Assembly (NCBI GenBank): GCA_023374025.1
Contig: SIJG01000099.1
Coordinates: 164,906 to 228,905, forward strand
Direction of reading: 5' to 3'
DNA: 64,000 nucleotides
Source of the DNA: Heterodera schachtii
Taxonomy: Eukaryota; Nematoda; Chromadorea; Rhabditida; Heteroderidae
A program made the position numbers and the translations under genes. Positions 33,915-45,082 of the stretch are shown piece by piece. Under the pieces are notes generated by a model that saw nothing but the letters and a program-made list of their open reading frames with translations, did no database searches and was not told the origin of the DNA. Numbering within the stretch: the first letter of the stretch is position 1; each line of letters opens with the position of its first letter.

Positions 33915-34234
33915 GCTGAAGCAGCACTTTGGTGTGCTGCTGATGATTGGTGTGTTGATGAAGTGCTGGTGTTGAGCACTTATTTATATTGGCCAAAAAG
34001 TGGGGAGAGAATGGACGAGTTGAAGCTGATAAGGCGGGAGGAACGGAAAATTGCTGGGGGGAGTGACAGCCGCTGATAAGGATTGGGGGAGAAATGTCAC
34101 TCAATCGAACATTGGCCCCAAATTTGAAAATTGTTTAATTTGGTTTTTGGTTTTTGGGGCCAATTCAATTTTGCACAATTTGTGCACAATTGCAAAATCA
34201 AATTATTTGATTTTCGCGAAGGGCAATCGCGACA
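33401..34234 (-). repeat. 5' LTR (834 bp)
   Basis: Near-identical to 21499-22330; the right flank is the AGAAA duplication at 34235-34239. The promoter is presumed to lie here; TTATTTATATTGGCC at about 33978 is AT-rich but I cannot assign a TATA box. Confidence 0.85.
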
Positions 34235-34692
34235 AGAAATATGCAAATTATGGGCGCTCCGCGCGTGCCAATGGTAGTGCTGTTTGAGACCGAAAATTTT
34301 TCGAGGCTCGAGACCGAGACTTGACCCCGAGACTCGAGACCAATTTTTTATGGTTCTCATTTTTGGCTCTTTTTACGAAAAAATCTGTTAACAAATTGCA
34401 ATCAAATTTTTAAAAATTCGCCGTCCCTGCTGGATACCCTGTTTCCAACATTTTTTGGAAATTTTACCACAAAAAAGACAGTGTAAAAACAAAAAATTCG
34501 CCGACGGGGAAAAATTTAACTAAAAAAAATTCACGGTCACGGTCACGAAAACCGGGAATTTCACGGGTTTTTTGGATCACGGTCACGGTCACGATTCACG
34601 GTACCAATTCACGGTCACGGTCACGTTTCACGGGGTCAATTCACGGTCACGTTTCACGGTTCACGGGTTTTTTCAGTCACGGCGCATCTCTA
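34235..34692 (-). repeat. Inverted satellite unit, part 2, with right terminal repeat
   Basis: Continues the reverse-complement unit exactly where the retrotransposon interrupted it and ends TCACGGCGCATCTCTA, followed by GCTCAAAG of gene F exon 2. Confidence 0.85.
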
Positions 34693-35040
34693 GCTCAAAG
34701 CGAATTTTGTTGGGCAGCGAATGGTCGGGCAATGGAAATGGCACGAAATTGTCTGAATTGCCTTGGTCGATAAGCACAGCTAAGTTCGGCACTAATGCAA
34801 CAGAGTCTTTGCAAATTGTGATTGGTCTCCAAATTGGCAATTCGCTTTTGCCATTGAAATGTTTGTCCACCAAGGCATCAAAACGTGGCGAAAGCAGTGC
34901 CATTTTGAGTCCAAGTTGAGCATGGTCAAAAGATGGGAGAATATCCATCCAAACATCATTGCAAATCCAACTGAAATGCGCGGAAAATGAATTTAGGGTA
35001 AATGAAAAATTTGTAATTTTTATTACCATCGGCGATTCAT
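34693..35040 (-). pseudogene. F-box-like gene F, 5' half (exons 1-2)
   Basis: Exon 1 (35040..35027) codes MNRR plus two bases at a GTAATA donor. Exon 2 (34970..34693) reads WICNDVWMDILPSFDHAQLG, ALLSPRFDALVD and LPNKIRFE, then breaks at the hAT-like element. The missing 13 nt of exon 2 lie at 15547-15559. Without the insertion exon 2 would be 291 nt, the same length as in gene G, and would join exon 3 in phase. Confidence 0.8.
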
Positions 35041-35672
35041 TTTGTGGGGCAATTGGCACAATTTGTCGATGATCCGAATAATGTCACAAAGAGCAGAATA
35101 ATTACGTTAGAAACTTTTTTAACTGCGAGAAAATCGAAAAATCAAAGTCAATTAGGATTTTACCTGCTTAATTAGGGCTGATACAAAATAATATATTTTT
35201 TTTTGCGCGCTGACAAACCAAAAAAGGTACTTGTCAATTATCTGCGTCCACTTCAAAAAATATTGTTTCTAAGAATAAACTTCTTTTAGGCATTCTTTGG
35301 GGTCGGGAAAATCCGATTTAGGCATTTGTTTTGATCCAATTCGAAGCCCGAACCCTAATTTTCTTATGATCGCCATAATTTGTTAATATTATACGAAATA
35401 AAATGGAAAATCGAATTTTTAAGAGGAAAATGTCAGTGAAATGATAATAAAATGAATTTTAGGATTGGCGCGTAAATTTTGTACTTCGGAATTCCGATTT
35501 CTAAAATTTTTTGTAAAAAGTAGGAACCTCGTGCTTCAGGGCACTTAAAATAGAGTAAGGGTCGAAAATCATTTACAAATTTTTGTCCCCTTAAAGCCGA
35601 ATTCAGATTTTGATGACCACCAGAAGAAGCTGCTTCCCTGTGGCCAATTAATTTTTTTTCTCCGCATTTCAG
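35041..35672. other. Stretch without recognised gene
   Basis: AT-rich; contains a TAGGGCTGATAC start near 35175 but no matching end. No gene seen. Confidence 0.4.
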
Positions 35673-35963
35673 TTGGATTTGTAGCGATGTTTTGATGGAC
35701 ATTCTCCCCTTTTTTGGCCATGCCCAACTCGGCCTCAAATTGGCACTGATTTCGCCACGTTTCGATGCTTTAGTGGACACACATTTCAATGGCGGCACAA
35801 CAAAATTTATAATTCGAAGGATAGTCAAAATCCAAAAAGACATTGGCGCGGAAGAACCAAATATTTGTGTGTTTGCCAGCGCCAATTATGCCAATTCTGA
35901 GCAATTTCCATTGCCGGACCGTCCGCTGCCCAAGAGCATTCACTTTAACGACTTTCGCATTAC
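35673..35963 (+). pseudogene. F-box-like gene G, isolated F-box exon
   Basis: A single complete 291-nt exon with acceptor (TTTCAG) and donor (AC/GTAATT). It codes WICSDVLMDILPFFGHAQLG, ALISPRFDALVDTHF and PLPKSIHFNDFRI with no stop in frame. No MNRR or MAPP exon precedes it and no YIDH exon follows before an unrelated GC-rich repeat near 36,000. Probably a fragment left by rearrangement. Confidence 0.65.
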
Positions 35964-36188
35964 GTAATTCATCTAAATTGGTTCTTTGTGCAGAATACGC
36001 GCCCTGCGGTTTACCTCAGTTGGGCCCCGGCACGTTTGGGCCCCAGCGGGATTTTGGCTATAACTTATTTCTTAGTCAACCAAATCCAACAATCTTGGCA
36101 TCATTCAACCGCCCTAACTGTTCTCTATTTGACTTGCAAAATTGTGAAAAATTTGGTTAAGTTTCAAAAAAGTAATGACCAAAAAACT

Positions 36189-36719
36189 TTAAAAAGGCGG
36201 CGCCCGTGATTCATCATCAATGCCATTTTCGTTGCTTTGGCACGTTTCTGTCGGTGGAGACAATGGCCTAAATTACTGAGTTCAGATGCTTGAAAACCGG
36301 GTTTGCGGGATAGCCCGGCCCGGACGAGATTTCCCGGGTTAAATCCCGGTCTCCGCAATGCGCGATCCGCGGGATTTTTCTGCCCGCACATATTTTCAAT
36401 TCGACGAACACGAAAAATAGCAAATGCCGCTGCTCAGTGCTTCTTACCCTATGCAATTAGCGCCATAAATGCCGTGCAAAGCAATGATGACAGTGTTCAA
36501 ATCGTATGTCGAATTTTTGGCTTTTCGTTGGACCGCCGCCGTCCGCCCAATAATTGGGCGTCGCTTTATTCTCCATTGAAAATAAACTACGTTCTCGGAC
36601 ACTTGCTTTAATGTCAGCTTCTCCTTGGTTTGTTCGTTCACCAATTCAAATGGCTCAATTGGCGCCGACGTGTCCAATGTAATTGTGTAGCGAGCACAAT
36701 TTGTGGCACAGAGAAATGC
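36189..36719 (-). pseudogene. F-box-like gene H, last two exons
   Basis: Exon 4 (36719..36448, 272 nt) reads AFLCATNCARYTITLD, EPFELVNEQTKEKLTL and ends NCIG at a GTAAGA donor, in frame. Exon 5 (36267..36189) codes PLSPPTETCQSNENG to a TAA. The intron between them carries a CCCGGGT-type motif island. Exons 1-3 are missing upstream, so it is a 3' fragment. Confidence 0.65.
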
Positions 36720-37706
36720 CTAAATACAAACAAATCTATGCCCAACTCATATCCATGCAGAATTATTCTATATAAAATCAGATGTTTAGGACCATTTGCA
36801 GAGTTTTAGGTATGACCATAACTTTTTTCGATTGGATAGTTTTTTTTTAACCCATTTCCAACTTTGTGCTCCAAAATTTCGGTCATTCCGTCGATATTCT
36901 TGGCATAAGGGGTGGGGGGGGGGTACATTGAATCACAAAATGATGAATTTTCCAACTTTTATCATCCCGTTAAATATTTATTCCCAACAAATTTTCCTGA
37001 ACACTGTCAAATCACTTTTTGTTCGGAATTTATAATGATCAGATGTGCATGGTGTGACAAATTCCTTTGCTTCACTCATTTCTACCAAAACTATCACGTG
37101 TCAAAATTAATGTAGAATAAAAATGAAAAAAATATTATGAGCAAATTATTAATGCAAAAACGAAAAGCTTCATATCTCGGCCAGAAGCTTCATTTAGCAA
37201 AATAAAAAAAATTTTATAATACAAAAGGCGGATAATCTACATACCCTGTAAGTGTCCCACCGTCACTTGGGTACCTCTCCTTTGTGAGGTTATTTGAATG
37301 TAAATTTAACGTAAGCACAAAATTTGAATAGAACAGAGATGAAAATGTAAATATAATTAATTGAATATTGAAACTGCTAAAGGTTCGAATGCATTTTATA
37401 AATCCAATTGAAGTTAATGAAACAAACAAATTCTCATTGTTTAGGCAATAGACAAAAAAATGTGAATAATAAATTGATGATCATTTTATTTTCAATTTTC
37501 TTAAACGTTAGCATTTTCCAAGGCTGAGGCCTAAGCTAGCCTAAGTAAACGAACCTAAGCCTAGGCTTAGGCTTGACCTCATCTTAGAAGGCTTTAAAAA
37601 TTCTGAGGAAAGTCCCTTTAGGTTAATGAAAGCTCTTCAAAACAAAAATCGCATCAAATCAATTAGCAAAAATTAATGATACTTCTTGAAACATTTCAAT
37701 TTTAAT
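36720..37706. other. Stretch without recognised gene
   Basis: AT-rich, a poly-G run near 36911 and a CCTAAGCCTAGGCTTAGGC repeat near 37550. No gene recognised. Confidence 0.45.
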
Positions 37707-38188
37707 TCACTTTTTCATTGATTGCTTGGCTCCGGACTCAATCGGCCCTCCCTCTGCGTTGCTTTGATCCGCTTCTTCCACTGGCGGAGTCAATGGCCTG
37801 TTTTATATGCAAAATTTGAATACAATGAGCATCTAACAATGACAAATTTGCCATTGGCAAAATGCCATTCACTGCTCACCCAATGCAATCTTTGTCATAA
37901 TCATCATTCAAATCAATGAAGACATTTTTTATATGGTACACATTTGTATAGCTCTGCTGCTGTTGAACCGTCGCCGTCTCGCCAATTGGGCACCGTTTCA
38001 TTTCTATCCATTGGTTGCTCCCGGCATATTCTTTTGGTTCTATCACCAATGTCAGCTTTTCATTGGTTCGTTCGTTCACCAATTCAAATGGCACAATTGG
38101 AGTTGTTGATTCTTGCACAAATTGAAATCGCATTGTGTAGCTAGCAGAAGAAGAAGAAATGGTGGCACTGAGAAATGCCTAAACCAGT

Positions 38189-38256
38189 AGTGCTGTTCGA
38201 GACCGAAAAACCCGAGACTTTTCTCGAGTCAAGACCGAGACTCTCGAACAGCAGCA
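38189..38256. repeat. GAGACCGA motif island with inverted ends in an intron
   Basis: Left GTGCTGTTCGAGA and right TCTCGAACAGCAGC are inverted; the interior is CGAGAC/GAGACC words, related to the CTCGAG block of the 960-bp unit. It begins TAGTGCTG, like a hAT end. No clean duplication. Confidence 0.45.
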
Positions 38257-39174
38257 TAAATCAGAGGGCTCTCCCAACTCTGTGAGATTTCTCAGTGTTT
38301 TGCTGATTTCAAGAGGTCAAAGCTGATTTTTTTTTTTTTTGAGATGCTGATTTGGGTATCAGCAGTACAGTTTACCTGACTGATTTTACATACATTTTAA
38401 TAAAAAAAAAAATTATGTTTTAAAAACTAATGAAAATAAGCTTTAAGGGGGTTTCGAGATCGCTGATCAGTCAGTGATCACAAATAAGGCGGCATCCGTT
38501 TTTAAACAAATTCCGTTCCTTGAAACTTATTTTTAAAACACAATCATGTAAAATGGAGTACATTTATGAGCATCTAAAATTGTGTGCAATCTGTTAGGTA
38601 AACTGTATAAGTGTTCCTTGATTTGCAAAACACCTCCCCTGCCGAAATCAAAAAAAAACTATCGCTAGAAAATTTTTCTCATATTTTTTTTGAGAAATTG
38701 AATTTGTAATTTTTTTGATGGGGGGATACCGCTCCAAAAAGACAAAGGACCGACCTTCTTGTAATTGATGATCCATTCATGTATTGTTGAACCATTATGA
38801 GCAAAGCAATGCAATCGCTTGGGTTTTGGCCATCTTTGCTCGGCGTGTGCAACCATTGGGAAAAAGCTTGGCCAGCCGAACAAGTTGCATTTGGCCCATT
38901 CAAATCGCCAAGCACTTCGGGCAAAAAATTGCTGGCGCTTTAACACCATTTCGAAAAGCCAAGCAGTGGATGTTTGGCGCAAAAATGGGCCAAATTTAGT
39001 GGACAAAAACATCCCAAATTGGGTTGGCACAATTTTTGGGTAAATCCGGAAACAAATATAAAGAGAGGAAATTGGTGGCCCTTTTGTCCCAAATTTGCTT
39101 GTTGGAGCGGAGAAATTCGATAACATAAATGGTCAATGTACCTGAAAAGCGGATGATGCTTTATCAGTTAATAA

Positions 39175-39296
39175 TAGAGAGCGGATTTGCTAAATCTGCC
39201 GGGCCGGGCTGATATTTTCAGAAGTAACCGGGTTCCAGGCCCGGCCTCTCAAAACCCGGGTTTTCCCAAAAATCGCCGGGCCCGGTCCGTTCTCTA
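39175..39296. mobile_element. 122-bp hAT-like element in the gene I intron
   Basis: Starts TAGAGAGCGGA and ends (T)CCGTTCTCTA. Flanks GTTAATAA and ATTAATAT share the central six of eight bases (TTAATA). The interior consists of CCGGGCCCGG-type words. Lies between exons 2 and 3 of pseudogene I. Confidence 0.5.
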
Positions 39297-40182
39297 ATTA
39301 ATATGCCTTGAATTACTGAATTTGAAGTACACAAAGCGAAATTTGTTGGGCAGCGGACGGTCGGGCAACGGAAATTTCAAAACGTCGCTATCAATTCGTA
39401 TAAATATTATAGGTTTTTGAGCATTTTCGTCTTTTTGAATTTCAATTGGTCTCCAACTTTTCAATTCGCTTTTGCCATCGAAATGCGCGTCCACTAAAAC
39501 ATCGAAACGTGGCGAAATCAGTGCCAATTTGAGGCCGAGTTCGGCATGGTCAAAAAAGGGCAGAGTGTCCATGCAAACATCGCTACAAATCCAACTGAAA
39601 TGCGCGAAAATATAATTAATCCAGCAGGGCCTCTCATCAGATGTGAGAGGCTTTAGCAAGGTCAAAATTCACTTTATTAATTTTTAAACTATCTTAAAAG
39701 GGGTCATTGGCAAAACGTATAGGAGGAGGCGAGGGAGCCCTCAGGCCTGCGTAGAGATCGGGACTTAAATTGCGGTATTGTAACTCACAATTTTTTTAGG
39801 GATGTGATCACGCGGGATTAATCCCCGTAAATCCCACAATTTCTAAAAAGACGGGATTGCGGGCTGGAATCCCGCAAAATCCGCACGGGTTTTGCCGGTC
39901 TTTATGCCCATAGAAAAGCAATGTTTTTTACTTTTCGACCTTTATGTGTTTACCCGTTATACTATGTAAATTCTTAAAGATTACTCAATGCCATTGTTTG
40001 TCTCACATTTTCCTCAAAATTCGATTTTTCATTTTGTTGGCCAATCGAACAGTTTGCCGTCCTCCAAATGCTGTCTCAAATGAACCCAACGATTGCTGCT
40101 GATTTTCTCCAATTGTTGCAGATGTAATTAAGCAATGATCGGCGGAGGAAAACTTTTTCTTTTTTTCGACGGGCGGTGCCAT

Positions 40183-41149
40183 TGAAAATTCAATTAAATC
40201 CACTTAAAAATTTAAAATACAAAATTTAAATTCGGAATCCGGACCAGTGATGCCATGGAATTTGGTTGACTGTTTAAATTCATGTTTTGAAAATATTATT
40301 TGGCGCCATGAAAACATTTTGCCAAATTAAGTAGTGGAGGGAAAGATTTGGATGAATTATGCCGATGACTAGGGCTGCTAATTTTATGTAAATACATATT
40401 TTTCAAAAATTAATTTTTGAAATACTAAAATGTGATTCTAAGCCTATTTTGGTCATTTTTATGGCATTTTATTCCTCTGTTTCACTTTTTACGAAGAATT
40501 TTTATCAAAAAATAACCATTTAAAAATTTTTATTTACATACATATTTTAGCATTTTTTATATATATTTTATTTAGATATTTCCCGATTTTTCTTACATAA
40601 AAATCCCAGCCCTATTTATTACATATTTCATGGTTTTTAGCACATAAAAATCCGGTTCAACATACAATATGAGCAAAAAATATTTAAATAATAATATTTT
40701 CCTCGCGTTTGTAACCGAAAACATATTAAATTTAAAAATATTTTTATTTTTCCAAAATGGAGCAGATCCAATTCTGTCGAATTTGAAGCTGAATACTTAA
40801 ATACTTAATTTTTTATAATATTTTTTGTTTTTTTCATTGAAATCCCCAAATGTCGTTTTGTCCCCAAAAGTCGGAATCACAAACTGAAGAATCAACATTC
40901 TTCATACATTAGAAAATTTGGGTGTTTTTTGCTTACATTTATACATAAAAATGGCGGTCGGAGTCGTTAGCGCCAGAGTTTTTTTTGGTTCTAACTTTTT
41001 CACTGTCATTTTGCCTTAAAAGGTGAAAAAAAGTCACTAAAAAAAGTCATGAAAATCCCAAAAATATAAAAAAGTCACAAAAAATGCATTTAGAAGCTTC
41101 ATACCATTACAAGGTCATTTATAGTCAGCAAAAAGTCATTTGACTTAAA
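40183..41149. other. AT-rich stretch without recognised gene
   Basis: Upstream of gene I exon 1 and of the LINE copy; nothing recognised apart from TAGGGCTGC near 40371. Confidence 0.4.
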
Positions 41150-41226
41150 TTACTATCCCTATTAATAAGGCAAAGGAATTCAGCAGAGGTTTGCCAAAAG
41201 CAATTTGTTCTGAGTAGGAATATTCT

Positions 41227-43210
41227 GTGCCATATTTTACACTATTTATCATCTCACCTGTAAATTTTTTAGAAACCTTAAACGAGTGTATTCCAATGAA
41301 AAGAATTAACAAAAAAGATATGACCCCTAAATATCCAGCGCATTTATTGGCCTCCATCAAAGAGAAAGCCAAACTATATAGGCAATGTAAGACTGACCGA
41401 ACGAAAAAGCCACTTTATGATAGCATTAGCTTACACATAAAAATACAAACAAATAAATTTCATTCTCAAATTGAAAAAAAGGCTATTTCAAAGGGAAGAA
41501 ATTCCATTTTTAAATACATACAAAAACGATGTTAATCCCTTTGAAATACCTAATTTAGTTTTTGAAAACAAATGCTATCATGATGGTGCAGAAAAATGTG
41601 AATTATTTGCCAATTTATTTGTAAATTCGTTTAATAATTCTGAAGATGACCCAGGCTGTTATAGCCTGGGTAAAACTTGTGCTAATCAATGCTTTATATC
41701 AGATATAGACTTTAACATCATCGAGACACAAAAACTCTTGAAAAAACTCCCGAATAAAAACGGGACCTCCCCGGATAATATTAGCTATAAAATATTGAAA
41801 AACTGCCATTCTTCATTGGTAACTGTTATTACTGACCTATTCAGGATTTCTTTAGATTCTGGTTCTCTTCCAGATATTTGGAAGGAATCAATAGTTTTTC
41901 CTCTTTTCAAAAAAGGGGATAAATTTAATCCTGAAAATTATAGGCCTATTTCTCTAACCTGCTCACTTTGCAGGGTTATGGAAAGAATTCTTAGCCAAAA
42001 TATTTACAATTTTCTACTAAAAAACAAAAAAATTTCGGAATTTCAATTTGGTTTTGTTAGAAATAGGTCTACAACGAGTCAACTAATAACAGTTGTGGAG
42101 GATTGGTACGAGGCAATTATAAATGGAAAAAATGTTGACTGTATTTACATTGATTTTCAAAAAGCATTTGACTCAGTGCCCCATAATTTACTTTTATACA
42201 AATTGGAAAAAATTGGTATAAAGGGCAAACTTTTAATGTGGATAAAGTGCTTTTTGAGTAATAGGACTTTTCGAGTTAAAATTGGGGATTCTTTATCCTC
42301 AAGTAAAAAAGTTACCTCTGGCGTCCCCCAGGGCTCAGTCCTGGGCCCTTTATTATTTTTGATTTATATTAACGATCTTCCTGATGTTTTGCCATCAGGA
42401 GTGAAAATAAAATTATATGCTGATGATGTTAAAATGTATATATGCTATAAAGCAAGATCCGACTTAGAAATTATGCATAAAGCTTTGCATGATTTATTCG
42501 AATGGGCAAATAAATGGCAAATAAAAGTTTCAATTCAAAAAACTTTTATATTATATTTGGGTTCAAAAAACCCAAAAGAAACATATAAATTTGATGGAAA
42601 TACAATTAATGCAGTGGATACAATTAGGGATTTAGGAGTAAACATTGATAATAAATTACATTTTTCTGATCATGTAAACCAAATAACAAGGAATGCGTAT
42701 TTACGTATGCGTTCCTTGTTTAGAATAATTAAATCCAAATCGTCTAAGATTTGGATTACGTTATATAAAACTTATATTAGGCCTTTATTGGAATACGCTC
42801 CGGAGGTTTGGAATCCGTCTCTTCAAAAAAATATTAAAAAAATCGAAAAGTGTCAAAAATATTTCACCAAAAGGGTATTTTTTAAATGCAGCCTTCCACC
42901 AATTCCATACCAAAATCGATTAGAATACCTGCAACTGCCAACACTTGAGAATAGGCGAAAGCTGTTTGATCTGTTCATGGCGCATAAAATTGTTTATGGC
43001 CGAACAGATCTGAAACTATTTTCTATTTTTAATCCATCGACACGCTTTAACATCCCCTTCTACAGATTTAACACAAAATATAAACTAGGCAAAAAATTCA
43101 TTCCCTTTGCTGGGAGGGTAACTAAATTGTGGAATCAACTCGATAAAGAATTAATAAAAACAAACTCTTTAAATCAATTTAAAACAAAACTTAAAACTTC
43201 ACTAGGGTAA
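41227..43210 (+). pseudogene. LINE ORF2 fragment, reverse transcriptase, one frameshift
   Basis: Would copy LINE RNA into DNA at a nicked target. Two overlapping frames (41227-41535 and 41471-43210) form one protein if a single frameshift near 41520-41535 is allowed. The linker before RT is KRINKKDMTPKYPAHLLASI. RT motifs in the long frame are FKKGDKFNPENYRPISLTC, IYIDFQKAFDSVPHN, SGVPQGSVLGPLLFLIYIND and the catalytic LYADDVKM, followed by the thumb (RDLGVNIDNKLHFSDHV) and the C-terminal EVWNPSLQ and ENRRKLFDLF region typical of CR1/Jockey elements. Otherwise clean over 579 codons, so the copy is fairly young. Confidence 0.85.
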
Positions 43211-43370
43211 TAAAACCGGAAAAGCTAGAACAGAAATAAAATCATAAGTGATTTGGCACATTATTATGTTCCGACCCCTTTTGACTTTGACCTCAAATTA
43301 TTTTTTATTTATTTTCACATATTTTTGTCTTTTTAAATTCTTGTGATCATTCATATATTTTATTTTATCA

Positions 43371-43411
43371 CTTACTCTACGACACATTTATCTGATAGTC
43401 GTCAGAGTAAG
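43371..43411 (+). other. 3'-UTR hairpin of the LINE
   Basis: CTTACTCT(A)CGAC is complementary to GTCG(T)CAGAGTAAG around a 14-nt loop. Located about 160 bp after the stop codon, where many LINEs have a structure recognised by their own RT (family knowledge; function inferred). Confidence 0.55.
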
Positions 43412-43637
43412 TGGTTTTTGCCCTTCTGATGACTTTTTTTTGCTTTATGAATAAATTATAAATTATGTAAGAGCACTAATGTGCCTTTGGTTTGCTTGAT
43501 AAATTAAATTAATATAAAAAAAGAATGTCAATGCCATTTGCGCTGCTTCTGTTAGTTGCGCTTTGGTTGATGCCGTAGTCGTGCCAATGCCATCATTTGT
43601 TATGCCATCACTTTTCCATTAATTAATTTATTTTTGG

Positions 43638-43915
43638 AACTAAAAAGTGAATTTAAATTAGCATCTCATTGCGTAATTGAAATTCATTACAAATTATTGT
43701 GAATTAAAAAGTGAATTTAAATTAGCATCTCATTGCGTAATTGAAATTCATTACAATTGAAATTCATTACAAATTATTGTGAATTAAAAAGTGAATTTAA
43801 ATTAACATCTCATTGCGTAATTGAAACTCATTACAAATTATTATGAACTAACTAAAAGGTGAATTTAAAATAACATCTCAATGCGTAATTGAAATTCATT
43901 TACAAATTATTATTA
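43638..43915 (+). repeat. Tandem repeat, four copies of ~66-84 bp
   Basis: Repeated AAAAGTGAATTTAAATTAGC followed by ATCTCATTGCGTAATTGAAA and TTCATTACAAATTATT. The second copy carries an extra internal duplication of ATTGAAATTCATTACA and the fourth is the most diverged. Confidence 0.85.
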
Positions 43916-45082
43916 TTATCTCAATTCGCTTTCTTTTGGTTATCTTCTAAGCTACATCTATAATTAATTACGTAAGCAGCTCAGTTTTTCGTTGCATTTA
44001 ATTTTGTTATTTATTTACTTTACCATATATTCTATATAATTTGCACAGACGAAAAGATTACGACTGACATTTTAATAACCGTAAATTAAAATTGACATTT
44101 TTAAAAGATATCCTTTTCGTCTTTTCACATTAATATCTGAAAAAAAAATTTTACCGTTAAAATTATTAACAAAAATAAAAAATGAGCAATACATCTAAAT
44201 GAAGCCTTCGATAATTTAACGCATTGGGACACGGATTTATAAATTTTCAAAAATCAACAAAAGTTGCATTTAATTGAACAAAAAAAAAACATTTGTTCCA
44301 TTTTATAATTAAAGAATGGGCATTTTTTTAGAAAATTTAACTTAAATGAACATTTTATGCGTGTGACGTGTACTTTTTGCAATTTAACACCCTTTTTTGG
44401 TTTATTAAAAATTAAAATAGTTCACTCAAAATAGAAAAACACCGAAGCTTCTAAGGCACAAATTTTCATCGAGACTTTAATCTGATTTCCGGGTTTTTTG
44501 CTTTATAATTCTATTGCACATGTTCAACTATATCGACTAAAGTTGTTGGTTCTCACTGAAATTAAAATCATTTTAACTAGCCTGGCAATTAATGTTAGCA
44601 CTTTTATTTTAATGTGTTAAGCCTTCGTAATAAGAAAAGATTTAGCCCTCATTAATTTGTACAAATCGGACAAATATGGTAAATATTTTCATTAATTACC
44701 AGCCAAAAGTAAGATAAACAAAATGATGTTGCCATTAGTATATCAAAGTTTGTCAACCTCATTTTCCACTGACGCATAATTTCCGGTAGAATTTAATTTT
44801 TGTGAACTTTTCTTTTCAAGAATTGCACTTTTCCATTATGGGGCCGCACTTTCTTTTTTGTTTAGACAGTAAATGTTCATTTACAGTAGTTTGACCAATA
44901 CACCGTAATATTACCGGGTTCAACCAAAACTCACATTCGAAAAGATAAATTTTTAAAACTTTGATAAGTGTGGCCCCAAAAAGAAAAGTACCAAGGGATT
45001 TCCATTCTCTTACAATTAATGTTCGTCCGAAAATTTAATTTTTTAGGCCAAATTCTGAGTTATCTAAGGTTACAGTTCACTG
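43916..45082. other. Upstream region of the srt-like gene
   Basis: AT-rich with no recognised gene. It may hold the promoter of the receptor gene, but no motif can be assigned. Confidence 0.4.

Larger units (their letters stand above)
21499..34234 (-). mobile_element. Complete BEL/Pao LTR retrotransposon, 12.7 kb
   Basis: Minus-strand element with 832- and 834-bp LTRs, a 5-bp target duplication AGAAA, an 18-nt primer-binding site touching the 5' LTR, and one uninterrupted polyprotein frame with BEL/Pao domain order (gag, protease, RT, RNase H, integrase). It sits inside the inverted satellite unit. Counted by eye, the LTRs differ at about eight positions plus one 2-bp GA indel, so insertion is recent. 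The intact frame suggests it was active recently. Extra coding sequence follows the integrase (see polyprotein). Confidence 0.9.
15568..34692. mobile_element. Compound hAT-like insertion, 19.1 kb, nested retrotransposon
   Basis: Left end TAGAGATGCGCCGTGA and right end TCACGGCGCATCTCTA are perfect 16-bp inverted repeats, bracketed by an exact 8-bp direct repeat GCTCAAAG. This combination is the established hAT signature. Subterminal regions are runs of TCACGG/CCGTGA hexamers, as expected for multiple transposase-binding sites (inference). The interior is a tandem array in direct orientation, then one inverted unit, itself interrupted by a BEL/Pao element. Without the retrotransposon and its duplicated 5 bp the insertion would be about 6.4 kb. 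No transposase frame is present. Removing it and one duplication copy rejoins gene F exon 2 in frame. Confidence 0.75.
37707..40182 (-). pseudogene. F-box-like gene I, five exons but broken in exon 3
   Basis: Exon 1 (40182..40007) codes the MAPP-type basic N-terminus as in genes C and E. Exon 2 (39594..39317) holds WICSDVCMDTLPFFDHAELG and SPRFDVLVDAHF but is one base out of the family phase at its end. Exon 3 (39141..38755) has an extra base after YIDH that restores the frame (VIEFLRSNKQIWDKR), then meets TAA in place of an Arg/Glu codon (VFVH-stop-IWP), a deletion and further frame changes. Exon 4 (38178..37880, 299 nt; VPFELVNERTNEKLTL, MKRCPIGETATVQ) and exon 5 (37797..37707; PLTPPVEEADQ..SMKK) are intact. 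Exons 4-5 being clean while exon 3 is ruined suggests recent inactivation. Confidence 0.75.
41150..43470 (+). mobile_element. 5'-truncated CR1/Jockey-type LINE
   Basis: Contains the ORF2 C-terminal half (reverse transcriptase and tail) and about 260 bp of 3' sequence with a stable hairpin and AATAAATT-type end. The endonuclease region is missing, as expected for 5' truncation. Exact ends and target duplications were not resolved. Confidence 0.75.
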
